64,000 nt of DNA from JADGQM01 sp964441945 (GTDB lineage: Bacteria > Desulfobacterota > Syntrophobacteria > Syntrophobacterales > Syntrophobacteraceae), in NCBI GenBank assembly GCA_964441945.1, contig CAYTWB010000002.1:62001-126000 (forward strand). The letters run 5' to 3'. Position numbers and translations under genes: made by a program. The first letter of the stretch is position 1. Each line of letters begins with the position of its first letter. Positions 25,077-33,110 of the stretch are shown here, in pieces. The notes beneath the pieces are model-generated. The model was given only the letters and a program-made list of their open reading frames with translations, had not been told where the DNA came from and made no database searches.

Positions 25077-25793
25077 GTGGCTAGAGTTGCCATCAATGTC
25101 GATCATGTGGCCACCCTGAGGCAGGCACGTCGGGCGAGCGAGCCGGATCCGGTGACGGCGGCCGCGCTGGCGGAACTTGCCGGGGCCCAGGGCATCGTGG
25201 TGCATCTCCGTGAGGATCGCCGCCATATTCAGGATCGGGATGTCGAGGTATTGCGCCGAACGGTCAAGACCAAGCTCAACCTCGAAATGGCCGCGACCGA
25301 AGAAATGGTCAAGATTGCGCTCAGCCTCAAACCCGACGTCGTGACCCTGGTCCCCGAGAAGCGGCAGGAACTGACCACTGAAGGCGGCCTGGACGTGGTG
25401 TTTCACGAAGAGGCCCTCAAGGAGGTCATCAAGACGCTGCACCAGGGTAATATCGCGGTCAGTCTGTTCATAAACGCCGATCCCAACCAGGTCCGGTGCG
25501 CACACCGCCTGGAATCGGACTATGTGGAGATCCATACGGGGACCTTTGCCGAGGCAGCGACATTTTCCCAGCGCCAGGAGGAGTATGAACGGGTCCTGAC
25601 GGCTGTAAGACTGTCCCGCAAACTGGGGTTGGGTGTCCATGCAGGCCATGGGGTTGATTATCGAAACGTCCTCTGGCTCCGGAAGATCTCCGAAATCGAA
25701 GAGTTCAGCATCGGTCACGCCGTTATGGCACGCGCGATCCTGGTGGGGATCGAGCGGGCGGTGCAGGAGATGATTGCACTGGTGAACGGGTGA
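25077..25793 (+). CDS. pdxJ: Pyridoxine 5'-phosphate synthase
   Basis: Condenses 1-deoxyxylulose 5-phosphate with 3-amino-2-oxopropyl phosphate, the last ring-forming step of the DXP-dependent vitamin B6 pathway. It has 238 residues with INVDHVATLRQARR, HLREDRRHIQDRDV, VTLVPEKRQELTTEGGLDV and HAGHGVDYRNV. GTG 25077 is the start, as GAAGGAGGAG lies directly before it; an in-frame ATG 51 bp upstream has no such site. The acpS gene follows after one base. Confidence 0.96.
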   Translation: MARVAINVDHVATLRQARRASEPDPVTAAALAELAGAQGIVVHLREDRRHIQDRDVEVLRRTVKTKLNLEMAATEEMVKIALSLKPDVVTLVPEKRQELTTEGGLDVVFHEEALKEVIKTLHQGNIAVSLFINADPNQVRCAHRLESDYVEIHTGTFAEAATFSQRQEEYERVLTAVRLSRKLGLGVHAGHGVDYRNVLWLRKISEIEEFSIGHAVMARAILVGIERAVQEMIALVNG

Positions 25794-25794
25794 G

Positions 25795-26175
25795 ATGGCG
25801 GTCTATGGCGTCGGCATAGACCTGATCCGGGTCGAGCGGCTGAGTAAGGCTTCCGCGCACTGGGGAGAACGCTTTGCCAGGCGGGTTTTCACGTCGGGCG
25901 AACTGGCCGCGTGTGCCGGGAAAAAACGGTTGAACCATTGCCTGGCAATCCGCTTTGCCGCCAAGGAAGCCTTTGTCAAGGCGCTGGGGACAGGGATGCG
26001 TTCGCCCGTCCTTTGGACTGACATAGAGGTGAGGAACAACGAGCTCGGAAAGCCGGAGATCAGTCTTTCCCCCCGCGCCCTGAAGTTCTGCAGCGACCTG
26101 GGGATTCGGTCGTGGCATTTGAGTCTGACCGACGATGGAGACTACGGTGCGGCGGTCGTTGTTCTGGAGACCTGA
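25795..26175 (+). CDS. acpS: Holo-[acyl-carrier-protein] synthase
   Basis: Transfers 4'-phosphopantetheine from CoA to the serine of acyl carrier protein. It has 126 residues with the magnesium motif VYGVGIDLIRVERL and the catalytic segment RFAAKEAFVKALGTGMR. It starts one base after pdxJ, an order found in many proteobacteria. An ACP substrate is encoded at 46.5 kb. Confidence 0.96.
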   Translation: MAVYGVGIDLIRVERLSKASAHWGERFARRVFTSGELAACAGKKRLNHCLAIRFAAKEAFVKALGTGMRSPVLWTDIEVRNNELGKPEISLSPRALKFCSDLGIRSWHLSLTDDGDYGAAVVVLET

Positions 26176-26275
26176 ATGGACCGGCCGGAGAACCGGATCA
26201 GGTCTTACTGCCCTCCGCGATGCGTGCTGGCCCTCTATCGACGGATGGATGGTATTGAAGAAAAGCAAGGTAAAC

Positions 26276-26492
26276 ATGCGAGATTACAGAATAGAAACAA
26301 GGGTCTCAAGTGACGGATCTCTCACCCTAACAGGTCTGCCGTTCCATGCAGGAGACAGAGTCGAGGTCCATTAACCGCAGCCATAAGCATGGAGAAGAAA
26401 AGGGTACGCGCTATCCTCTGCGTGGAAAGCCGATGCGATACACTGATCCGTTCGGCAGTGTTGCCGAAGAGGATTGGGATGCCCTGAGATGA
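26276..26492 (+). pseudogene. Antitoxin gene broken by a one-base frameshift
   Basis: ATG 26276 opens a frame beginning MRDYRIETRVSSDGSLTL and continuing GLPFHAGDRVEV, then a stop at about 26374. Removing one C near 26370 restores a continuous protein through RYPLRGKPMRYTDPFGSVAE to a stop at 26492, giving about 71 residues. The whole matches, from memory, small antitoxins paired with PIN-domain toxins. The start of such a toxin overlaps the stop by four bases. A sequencing error is the alternative, but the toxin is also gone. Confidence 0.75.
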
Positions 26493-26515
26493 TCATCCTG
26501 GATACTCACATTTGA
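26489..26515 (+). pseudogene. Remnant of a PIN-domain (VapC-like) toxin, eight codons
   Basis: ATG 26489 overlaps the antitoxin stop (ATGA) and encodes MIILDTHI, the typical opening of PIN toxins including the first catalytic Asp, then a TGA stop. The next gene's ribosome site follows at once, so the rest of the toxin has been deleted. Confidence 0.7.
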
Positions 26516-26528
26516 CTCCGGAGGAAGC

Positions 26529-28103
26529 ATGTTGATCCTGACTGCCTCGGAAATGGCCCGCCTCGACCGAAAAACCATCGAGGAAATCGGCATCCCCGGT
26601 ATCGTTCTGATGGAGAATGCCGCCCGAGGAGCGGCGGATTTCTTCCTTAGGGTTGCCCCGGATCTGCCGGGGCGCAGGATCGCCGTCGTTGCCGGATCTG
26701 GAAACAACGCCGGGGACGGGTTTGTTCTCGCCAGGATCTTCAGCGGACTTGGAGCTGCGGTTCGCGTCGTCTGCCTGCGTTCTCCCGATCGGCTTCAGGG
26801 AGATGCGCTCACCAATTTCCGTATCCTCAAGAACTTGAACATCCCGGTAGTCGAGTGGGATGAAAGCCGGGATTTTTCGGACCAGTGGCAATGGATAGCG
26901 CAGAGTGATGCAGTGATCGATGCCATCCTGGGAACGGGGTTGAAAAGCGAGGTCCAGGGGCTCTATCGGCAGATTATCGAAACATTGAATACGCTCCCGG
27001 TTCCTGTTCTTGCAGTGGATGTTCCCTCAGGCCTTGACGCCGCCACGGGAAAACCGCTTGGCGTGGCCGTTCGTGCGCAGGCTACTGCCACGTTCGGGTT
27101 CCCGAAGGTGGGGCATATCGTGAGTCCCGGTGAGGAGTATGTGGGGGAGCTGCATGTGGTGGACATCGGGATTCCCCCCGGCCTGGCGGAATCTTCCGGT
27201 ATCAGGAGGTTTTGCCTGGATGAGGAACAGGCTTCCCTGTGGCTGCAGCCTCGTTCTGCCGAAACTCACAAGGGCAGCGCCGGGCATGTGGCGGTCCTCT
27301 CCGGCTCCCTGGGAAAAACCGGTGCGGCAACCCTCATCTGTCAGGGAGCGGCCCGGGTTGGAGCGGGTCTGATCACCCTCTTCATCCCCGCCAGTCTGAA
27401 TCCCATCCTTGAGGTCAAACTGACGGAAGCCATGACCTGCCCGGTTCCCGAGACCGTAGAGCAAACCCCGGGCCTGGCGGCGCTCCCGGCGATTCTCGGG
27501 TTCCTGCAGGGAAAGCAGGCCCTGGCGATGGGCCCGGGCATTTCACTCCACCCGGAGACTCAGGAACTGGTGAAAGCCCTGGTCCTTCAGACGGCATGCC
27601 CGATGGTCCTGGACGCCGATGCGCTCACCATCCTCGCCGGGCACCTCGAATTGCTCAATAAGGCCTCTATGCCGCTGATTCTGACGCCGCACCCGGGGGA
27701 AATGGCCCGGCTCATCCATGGGTCGAACCAGGAGGTGCAGGAGGACCGGCTTCAGATTGCTGCGGATTTCAGCCGGGAACACGGGGTCACGCTGGTCCTG
27801 AAGGGGCATCGAACGGTGATCGCGGCCCCGGACGGTCGGCTGGCGATCAATCGCTCCGGGAATCCGGCCATGGCCTGCGGCGGTATGGGCGATGCCCTCA
27901 CCGGCATGATCGCCGGCTTTGTGGCGCAGGGATTCGAACCCTTCCAGGCAGCCTGCCTGGGAGTTTACGCTCATGGTGCGGCCGCCGACCGGTGCATCGA
28001 GGGGGGGGCAAGTCGAGGGCTGATGGCGTCGGACCTTCTGGAGCGGGTCCCGCAGGTGATCGGTTGGCTGGAGCGTGCCGGAGGGTCTGCATGCACGGAG
28101 TGA
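26529..28103 (+). CDS. nnr: Bifunctional NAD(P)H-hydrate repair enzyme (epimerase and ADP-dependent dehydratase)
   Basis: Repairs hydrated NAD(P)H. The N-terminal YjeF/NnrE epimerase domain (about residues 1-215) has VLMENAARGAADFF, GSGNNAGDGFVLAR and LAVDVPSGLDAATG. The C-terminal NnrD kinase-like domain (about 230-515) has KGSAGHVAVLSGS and the dehydratase motif GGMGDALTG. Length 524 matches the fused family. CCGGAGGA precedes the ATG. tsaE starts within its last codons. Confidence 0.95.
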   Translation: MLILTASEMARLDRKTIEEIGIPGIVLMENAARGAADFFLRVAPDLPGRRIAVVAGSGNNAGDGFVLARIFSGLGAAVRVVCLRSPDRLQGDALTNFRILKNLNIPVVEWDESRDFSDQWQWIAQSDAVIDAILGTGLKSEVQGLYRQIIETLNTLPVPVLAVDVPSGLDAATGKPLGVAVRAQATATFGFPKVGHIVSPGEEYVGELHVVDIGIPPGLAESSGIRRFCLDEEQASLWLQPRSAETHKGSAGHVAVLSGSLGKTGAATLICQGAARVGAGLITLFIPASLNPILEVKLTEAMTCPVPETVEQTPGLAALPAILGFLQGKQALAMGPGISLHPETQELVKALVLQTACPMVLDADALTILAGHLELLNKASMPLILTPHPGEMARLIHGSNQEVQEDRLQIAADFSREHGVTLVLKGHRTVIAAPDGRLAINRSGNPAMACGGMGDALTGMIAGFVAQGFEPFQAACLGVYAHGAAADRCIEGGASRGLMASDLLERVPQVIGWLERAGGSACTE

Positions 28104-28627
28104 GACTCACATCGCCGTGCGAGGACTGCAGTCTGGCGCTTGGAATCGGGGTCGGACAGCGGGTGGAACCGGGCGACGTCCTGGCGCTCTGGGGAGAGCT
28201 CGGTTCCGGAAAGACGCTTTTCACTCGCGGGATCGCCTGGGGGATGGGGGTGCCCCGGCAGATGCCGATCACGAGCCCGACTTTCACCCTTATCAATGAA
28301 TATGAAGGCCGCCTGCGGCTCTACCACCTGGATCTCTATCGACTGACGACCCCTGACGAACTGGAGACCCTGCCCTGGCGGGAGGTCCTCTTCGGAAACG
28401 GTGTAACCGTCATCGAATGGCCGGATCGCATGGGGGGATTGCTCCCCCCTGAACGGTGGGACATCAGGCTTGAATTCCTCGATGATGAACGCCGGATCAT
28501 CACTCTTTCTGCTGTTGGCGAAAGCCGGCGGGCAAGGATCGATCTCCTGGCCCAGGAGCTGATCGAAATCGCCCGGATCGAAGCCTGTCAACCGCACCCT
28601 CTTCGGAGGGGTGTCCACCACATCTGA
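28091..28627 (+). CDS. tsaE: tRNA threonylcarbamoyladenosine biosynthesis ATPase TsaE
   Basis: ATPase partner of TsaBD in making t6A at position 37 of ANN-decoding tRNAs. It has 178 residues with Walker A GELGSGKTLFTRGI, SPTFTLINEYEG, LYHLDLYRL and a VIEWPDRM segment. ATG 28091 overlaps nnr by 13 bp; a longer in-frame start inside nnr is discarded. The C-terminal 25 residues or so extend past the usual end. Confidence 0.93.
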   Translation: MHGVRLTSPCEDCSLALGIGVGQRVEPGDVLALWGELGSGKTLFTRGIAWGMGVPRQMPITSPTFTLINEYEGRLRLYHLDLYRLTTPDELETLPWREVLFGNGVTVIEWPDRMGGLLPPERWDIRLEFLDDERRIITLSAVGESRRARIDLLAQELIEIARIEACQPHPLRRGVHHI

Positions 28628-28930
28628 GCGCAAGTCCCTGCCCAATTCAGCCGGCGTGTGAGCCGCTGTTGTAAGGGCGACCGGCCGGTCGCCCCTACCC
28701 CACCGCTGCCAACTGGTTAAGGATTTCCGCCGTGCTACCCCGGAATCCTGTCAGAGAACACCCCCACACCTGGCTTCTCCCCCAATGTTGGTGAATTATG
28801 ATCAAGACGGGCGGGCATAAAGCCCGCCCTTACGGCGAATCGTTGTCCGGCAACGTAGAGGCGACCTTTATGCCGGCCCGAAAGACCTGCTGAAATCCTT
28901 ATTTCACCAACATAGCGTTTCAATGAGAGG
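28628..28930. repeat. Intergenic region with GC palindromes
   Basis: It holds a perfect 20-bp palindrome GGGCGACCGGCCGGTCGCCC (28675-28694) and the hairpin GGGCGGGC-ATAAA-GCCCGCCC (28809-28829), near-identical to 17663-17683. They lie between tsaE and the convergent DUF4389 gene and could end transcription from both sides. No gene is seen. Confidence 0.7.
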
Positions 28931-29239
28931 CTATTCGAACAGGACCCGCTCATCCGGGTCTTCCATCTCTTCCGGGAAGTCGTGGAAGGGGAAAGAGCGG
29001 AAGTTCTCATTGAGCGTCGTGTATCGGATGACCCTGTAGGCGTAGGCGGCAAGCCTGTTGGAGAAGTTGCGCAGGGGTACGCTGTATTTCTGGGCGACAA
29101 AGAGATAGATGTATTGCAAAAGGACCGTAATCTGAACAACGAATTTGATCGCCTCGAGGGCAATCAGGAAGAGCAGGGTGTAGAGAAACCGAATGCCGAT
29201 CTGTCTGCGGGAAGCCTTTGATTCTTCGATTTTGTCCAT
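28931..29239 (-). CDS. DUF4389-like small membrane protein
   Basis: A 102-residue protein with two adjacent hydrophobic stretches (IRFLYTLLFLIALEAIKFVV and QITVLLQYIYLFVAQ), followed by the conserved-looking stretch LRNFSNRLAAYAYRVIRYTT and an acidic tail. It matches, from memory, the uncharacterised DUF4389 family. It begins 19 bp after the radical SAM gene with a GGAGG site, so the two are probably co-transcribed. Function unknown. Confidence 0.75.
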   Translation of the reverse strand: MDKIEESKASRRQIGIRFLYTLLFLIALEAIKFVVQITVLLQYIYLFVAQKYSVPLRNFSNRLAAYAYRVIRYTTLNENFRSFPFHDFPEEMEDPDERVLFE

Positions 29240-29258
29240 GGTTTTTCCTCCGTTTGAA

Positions 29259-30806
29259 TCATGAAAGTGTTGGGGATACAGGGCCTTCCTTGAGGCTCCA
29301 CCAGTCTTCCCATTGCAGTGGGAATTGAGGGGACCAGAAGAGCTTGCGGAAATGATAGCCGTAGATGGACATGGTCACCACGTCGGAAAACGCCTGCCGG
29401 TATCTTGAAAGCCCGTCCTTCAATAACCGCCAGTAGTAACTCCGGTTGAAGTCCTTGTCGGCCACCCCCAGAAACCACAGGGAACGCGCAAGCGCCAGGA
29501 TGTCTCTCGAATCGAGACTCGTTACGGCCTTGGGCCGGTACTGGGAAAGAAAAGCAAGGATCCTTTTGTAATACATTTCCGGTGAGTAGATGGTGTTCAT
29601 CACCCATCGATAACCGTCGATGATGGCCTGGCGGTCCATTTTGGGAATGAAATTGAGGCTCCCGCTGACATCCGTATTGTCGCCTGACGCCTTGAACAAG
29701 AGGCGGCCTTCCGCTTCCAGCCTTTTGTAGAGCCGAGTTCCGGGGATTGCCGTCAAGAGGCCGATCATTGCCGCCACAATGCCGTTTTCCTGGATGAAGT
29801 CGACCTGCCGCTGGAAGATGTCCGGAGGGTCGCTGTCAAAGCCGATGATAAAGCCTCCCATCACCGCCAGTCCATGATTTTGAATCGTTCTCACCGACTC
29901 GGAGAGATTCATGCGCAGGTTCTGGGACTTCCCGCATTCTCGAAGCCCCTCTTCGCAAGGGGTCTCAAGCCCCAGGAATACCTTGTTGAACCCGGCTTTC
30001 ACCATGAGATTCATGAGCTCCGGGTCTTCCGCCAGATCGACGGATGCTTCGGTGAAAAAGGTGATGCGCTTCTTGCGGCTGCTCTGCCAGACATCAATGG
30101 CCCTGAGGAGACTCTTCACCTTTGCCTTGTTGCTGATGAAATTGTCATCCACGATGAAGACCGAACCCCGCCAGCCGAGATCGTACAGGGCATCCAGTTC
30201 GGCATGCATCTGTTCGTTGCTCTTGGTCCTTGGAATGCGGCCGTTCATCACGATGATATCGCAGAACTCGCAGTTGAAAGGGCAGCCCCTGGAATACTGG
30301 ACGCTCATGCAGGAGTAATCGTTCAGATCGATCAGGTCCCATCGGGGTATGGGCGTCTTGTCCAAAGAAGGGTGGTCCTGGCATTCGTAGACGGATTTCG
30401 GGGCACCCTTTCGAAGGTCGGACACAAAACGGGGTACCGTAATTTCACCTTCGCCCAGGAAAAGGTGATCCACATCGGGGAAGTCATTCCGATAGGAGCG
30501 AAAGAGGGGGCCTCCGCAGGCCGTTTTCACGCCCAGTTTGCGGCACCGGTCAATGACCTGCCGAGTCGAATCCTTTTGGGCTATCATCGCGCTGATAAAG
30601 GCGTAGTCGGCCCAGGTGAGGTCCTCGTCCCTGAGCGGTCCGGCATTCAAATCGACCAGCCGGAGATTCCAGTTCCTCGGCAGCATGGCGGCCACAGTGA
30701 GGGCGCCCAACGGGGGGAATGCCGCTTTTCGGCCGATCACGCGGAGGGCATGTTTGAAGCTCCAGAAGGTTTCAGAAACTTTCGGGTAGACAAGGAGTAT
30801 GTTCAT
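29259..30806 (-). CDS. B12-binding domain radical SAM protein (DUF4070-type)
   Basis: A 515-residue enzyme with an N-terminal cobalamin-binding-like domain (NILLVYPKVSETFWSFKHAL, AFPPLGALTVAAMLP) and a radical SAM core with the cluster motif SRGCPFNCEFCDI (C-x3-C-x2-C). A C-terminal DUF4070-like region follows. Relatives include the hopanoid C2-methylase HpnP and many uncharacterised methylases, and the sequence does not tell which reaction applies. ATG 30806 has AGGGGAT upstream; the frame to 30848 has no site. Paired with the DUF4389 membrane protein, so a membrane lipid substrate is a guess. Confidence 0.85.
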   Translation of the reverse strand: MNILLVYPKVSETFWSFKHALRVIGRKAAFPPLGALTVAAMLPRNWNLRLVDLNAGPLRDEDLTWADYAFISAMIAQKDSTRQVIDRCRKLGVKTACGGPLFRSYRNDFPDVDHLFLGEGEITVPRFVSDLRKGAPKSVYECQDHPSLDKTPIPRWDLIDLNDYSCMSVQYSRGCPFNCEFCDIIVMNGRIPRTKSNEQMHAELDALYDLGWRGSVFIVDDNFISNKAKVKSLLRAIDVWQSSRKKRITFFTEASVDLAEDPELMNLMVKAGFNKVFLGLETPCEEGLRECGKSQNLRMNLSESVRTIQNHGLAVMGGFIIGFDSDPPDIFQRQVDFIQENGIVAAMIGLLTAIPGTRLYKRLEAEGRLLFKASGDNTDVSGSLNFIPKMDRQAIIDGYRWVMNTIYSPEMYYKRILAFLSQYRPKAVTSLDSRDILALARSLWFLGVADKDFNRSYYWRLLKDGLSRYRQAFSDVVTMSIYGYHFRKLFWSPQFPLQWEDWWSLKEGPVSPTLS

Positions 30807-31308
30807 CAGGGATCCCCTTTTCTTGAGAATTGGCAGAGAAGGCAACACCTGTGTTCACGTGGAGCCAGCTTATTACGGATCGACGATTAGATCAAGCAGA
30901 TTGCGATGATCCTGGGACCCTTCACCAGGTCGGACCCGGCTTGGGACGAAATGGGATCGGAACGAATCAGCATGTTTATTCCGTATGCTTTATCCAGCCG
31001 ACAACGCATCCTGTGCGCTGGCAAGAGCGGTTCAGCTGGTGTAATATGCCCGCGCTTGGAAGACCGTTGAGCCGTTGTTCAGGGGTCCTTATGGATGTCC
31101 AAAGCGATGAAGGCGTCAGGTGGTTACTCATTTTGCTTGAAAAGCAGTCGTTTTTGTCTCACGCAGAGGCGCGGAGCGCGCGGAGAAAACCCGCTGACAT
31201 AGGGCTCAGCGTCCTCTTCATTTTCGCGTGAACAGTAACTTTTGAACCTTTGCGGGGTTCACGCGCAATTTGCAGTTCGCAACTGCTTGAACCGGAGGTC
31301 CTGACAAC
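30807..31308. other. Intergenic region without a recognised gene
   Basis: About 500 bp between the divergent radical SAM and solute-binding genes. It contains a short low-complexity stretch near 31160 (CACGCAGAGGCGCGGAG) of the kind seen as dispersed repeats. I see no RNA gene, convincing promoter or conserved frame. Confidence 0.5.
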
Positions 31309-32877
31309 ATGCTGAAAAGCCCCTGGCCGGTTTTGGTTCTCTTGCTTCTTTGCCCAATAGCCTGCGGCAAAGCCGACAGCTCCGCCAAAGATGCAGGAAA
31401 CCGGAACGAGAACGTACTTAAGATCGATATTCCGGCTCCTTTCGGTTCCCTGGACCCTTGTTCGGACTCGACTTCCGGCTCCACGAGCATTTTCCCTCTG
31501 CTCTACAGCTTTCTTTTTGTCCCTGACGACGAAGGCCGTCTGGAACCGGACCTGGCGCTCCGATGGGACCATGATGCCGAGAGTTCTAGCTGGAGCATCC
31601 AGCTGAGAAACGATGCCTTTTTCCATGACGGCCGCCCTGTTACAAGCCGGGATGTCGAGTATTCCTTGTTGCGCTTTTTCAAGAATGAGCGCCCCTGCGT
31701 CTTTCCCCTGATCGATGGGATCACCCGCTCGTCCGAGACATCCCTCTCGATCCGTTTGAAGGAAGGCGAGGCAGGCTTTCTCATGAAGATATGGGATATT
31801 CCGATTGTCCAGGATCCAGGAGAGGCGTCATCCTGCGCCGACAACCGTCCTGTCGGGTCCGGACCGTTCATGTACGATTATCGAAAGGGAGAGCGGGAAG
31901 TCGCTCTGGCCGCCTACGAGCGGTACCACGGCGGCCGCCCGTCGCTGGACGGGGTCCTTTTCACCTATGAGCCGGACCGCGAAAAATCCTGGGCGAGGCT
32001 CCTTTCCGGAAAAACGGATATCGGTGGTCGCCTTTATCCGAAAGACTGGGAGATAATCAACCGCATCCGCGACCGGTTCTATTTTGCTGCATCCGTGCAT
32101 CCGTATTACACGCTGCTTCTCTACAACACGGCCGATCCCCTTTTTGCCGATCCCAATGTGCGGCTGGCGCTTGCCCTTGCCGTCGACAGGCAGGCCATCG
32201 TCGACAGGGTTTTGCTCGGCGCGGGCGTTGTAGCGATTGGACCCGCCGGTGTGAATACCCCATATCACAACCCGGACCTCCAGCCTGTTCCATACGACCC
32301 TGAAAGGGGAATGGAGCTCCTCCGGCAGGCCGGCTGGGCCGTCCATCCCGATGACGATCTTCTCTACCGGGAGGGGCGGCCGTTTGAATTCACCATCCTG
32401 GTTTTCAAGGGAAACGCGATCGACAGGCGGGTTGCCGAAAGCATCCAGCTCTTTCTTGGCGAGTTCGGCATCAGAACGCACCTGCAGGCGCTTCCGCAAG
32501 ATGAGCTGATGCAAAGGTATGGGTACCATAATGATTTTCAGGCCGTGCTGACCGAATTCTGGGCCGATCCCAGAATGCCTGAAATAATGCAGCAGCTGTG
32601 GGCGGGAATGAATGGGCAAGGGGCTGCGGCCGGTCTGTTCAATGATCCCCGGGTCAACGGGCTGTTTGATGAGGCCGTCCAGGTTTGCGACCTCGCCAGG
32701 AAAAAAGAGCTCTATCAGGAAATAGACGCCCTGATCACCTCCCTCCAGCCGGGAATGTTCTTGTTCCAGAAGACACGGTTCGATGTGATGTCCAGGCGGT
32801 TTCACTTGCCACAGCGTTTTTCTTTTGACCATGCAGGGACTTGTCGTTTGAGACACGCTTCGCTTGCCAACCCCTGA
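31309..32877 (+). CDS. Extracellular solute-binding lipoprotein, family 5 (peptide/nickel type), orphan
   Basis: A 522-residue periplasmic binding protein. The signal peptide ends PIAC with a predicted lipidated Cys at 19. Family 5 features include LYSFLFVPDDEGRLEPDLAL, WSIQLRNDAFFHDGRPVTSRDVEYSL and VRLALALAVDRQAIVDRVL. GGAGG precedes ATG 31309. No permease or ATPase gene is nearby, so it either uses a transporter elsewhere or has another role. Oligopeptides, nickel chelates or heme are family ligands; none can be chosen here. Confidence 0.9.
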   Translation: MLKSPWPVLVLLLLCPIACGKADSSAKDAGNRNENVLKIDIPAPFGSLDPCSDSTSGSTSIFPLLYSFLFVPDDEGRLEPDLALRWDHDAESSSWSIQLRNDAFFHDGRPVTSRDVEYSLLRFFKNERPCVFPLIDGITRSSETSLSIRLKEGEAGFLMKIWDIPIVQDPGEASSCADNRPVGSGPFMYDYRKGEREVALAAYERYHGGRPSLDGVLFTYEPDREKSWARLLSGKTDIGGRLYPKDWEIINRIRDRFYFAASVHPYYTLLLYNTADPLFADPNVRLALALAVDRQAIVDRVLLGAGVVAIGPAGVNTPYHNPDLQPVPYDPERGMELLRQAGWAVHPDDDLLYREGRPFEFTILVFKGNAIDRRVAESIQLFLGEFGIRTHLQALPQDELMQRYGYHNDFQAVLTEFWADPRMPEIMQQLWAGMNGQGAAAGLFNDPRVNGLFDEAVQVCDLARKKELYQEIDALITSLQPGMFLFQKTRFDVMSRRFHLPQRFSFDHAGTCRLRHASLANP

Positions 32878-33110
32878 CAGCGTCCATCCGCGGCCGGTTT
32901 CCAGCCTGGGACCCGGGATCAAAGGCGGATGGCTTCCCGGAAGGCGGCGGAGAAAAATCTGTACCAACCGATGGATGATTATGTTAGATGAATACGAATT
33001 TCGATCTGCTCGCCGGCACCGTTATCCCTCTGAGCATGATTCGCCGGTATTCTGTATGAAAGAGGAAAATCCGGAGGCTGAGACTCAAAGACCAGGGAGG
33101 TCGCATTGGT

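Noticed and set aside
26489..26515. TGA at the end of the VapC remnant as a selenocysteine codon (selB is present)
   Set aside because: No coding continuation follows: the next gene's ribosome site and start come directly after.
27925..27950. GGATTCGAACCC string resembling a tRNA T-arm
   Set aside because: It lies inside the nnr coding sequence (GFEPFQAA) and no acceptor or anticodon arms can be formed around it.
32878..33110. Lysine riboswitch or T-box before lysC
   Set aside because: Only a CCATCCGC/GCGGATGG long-range pairing is seen; the conserved lysine-aptamer and T-box sequences are absent.
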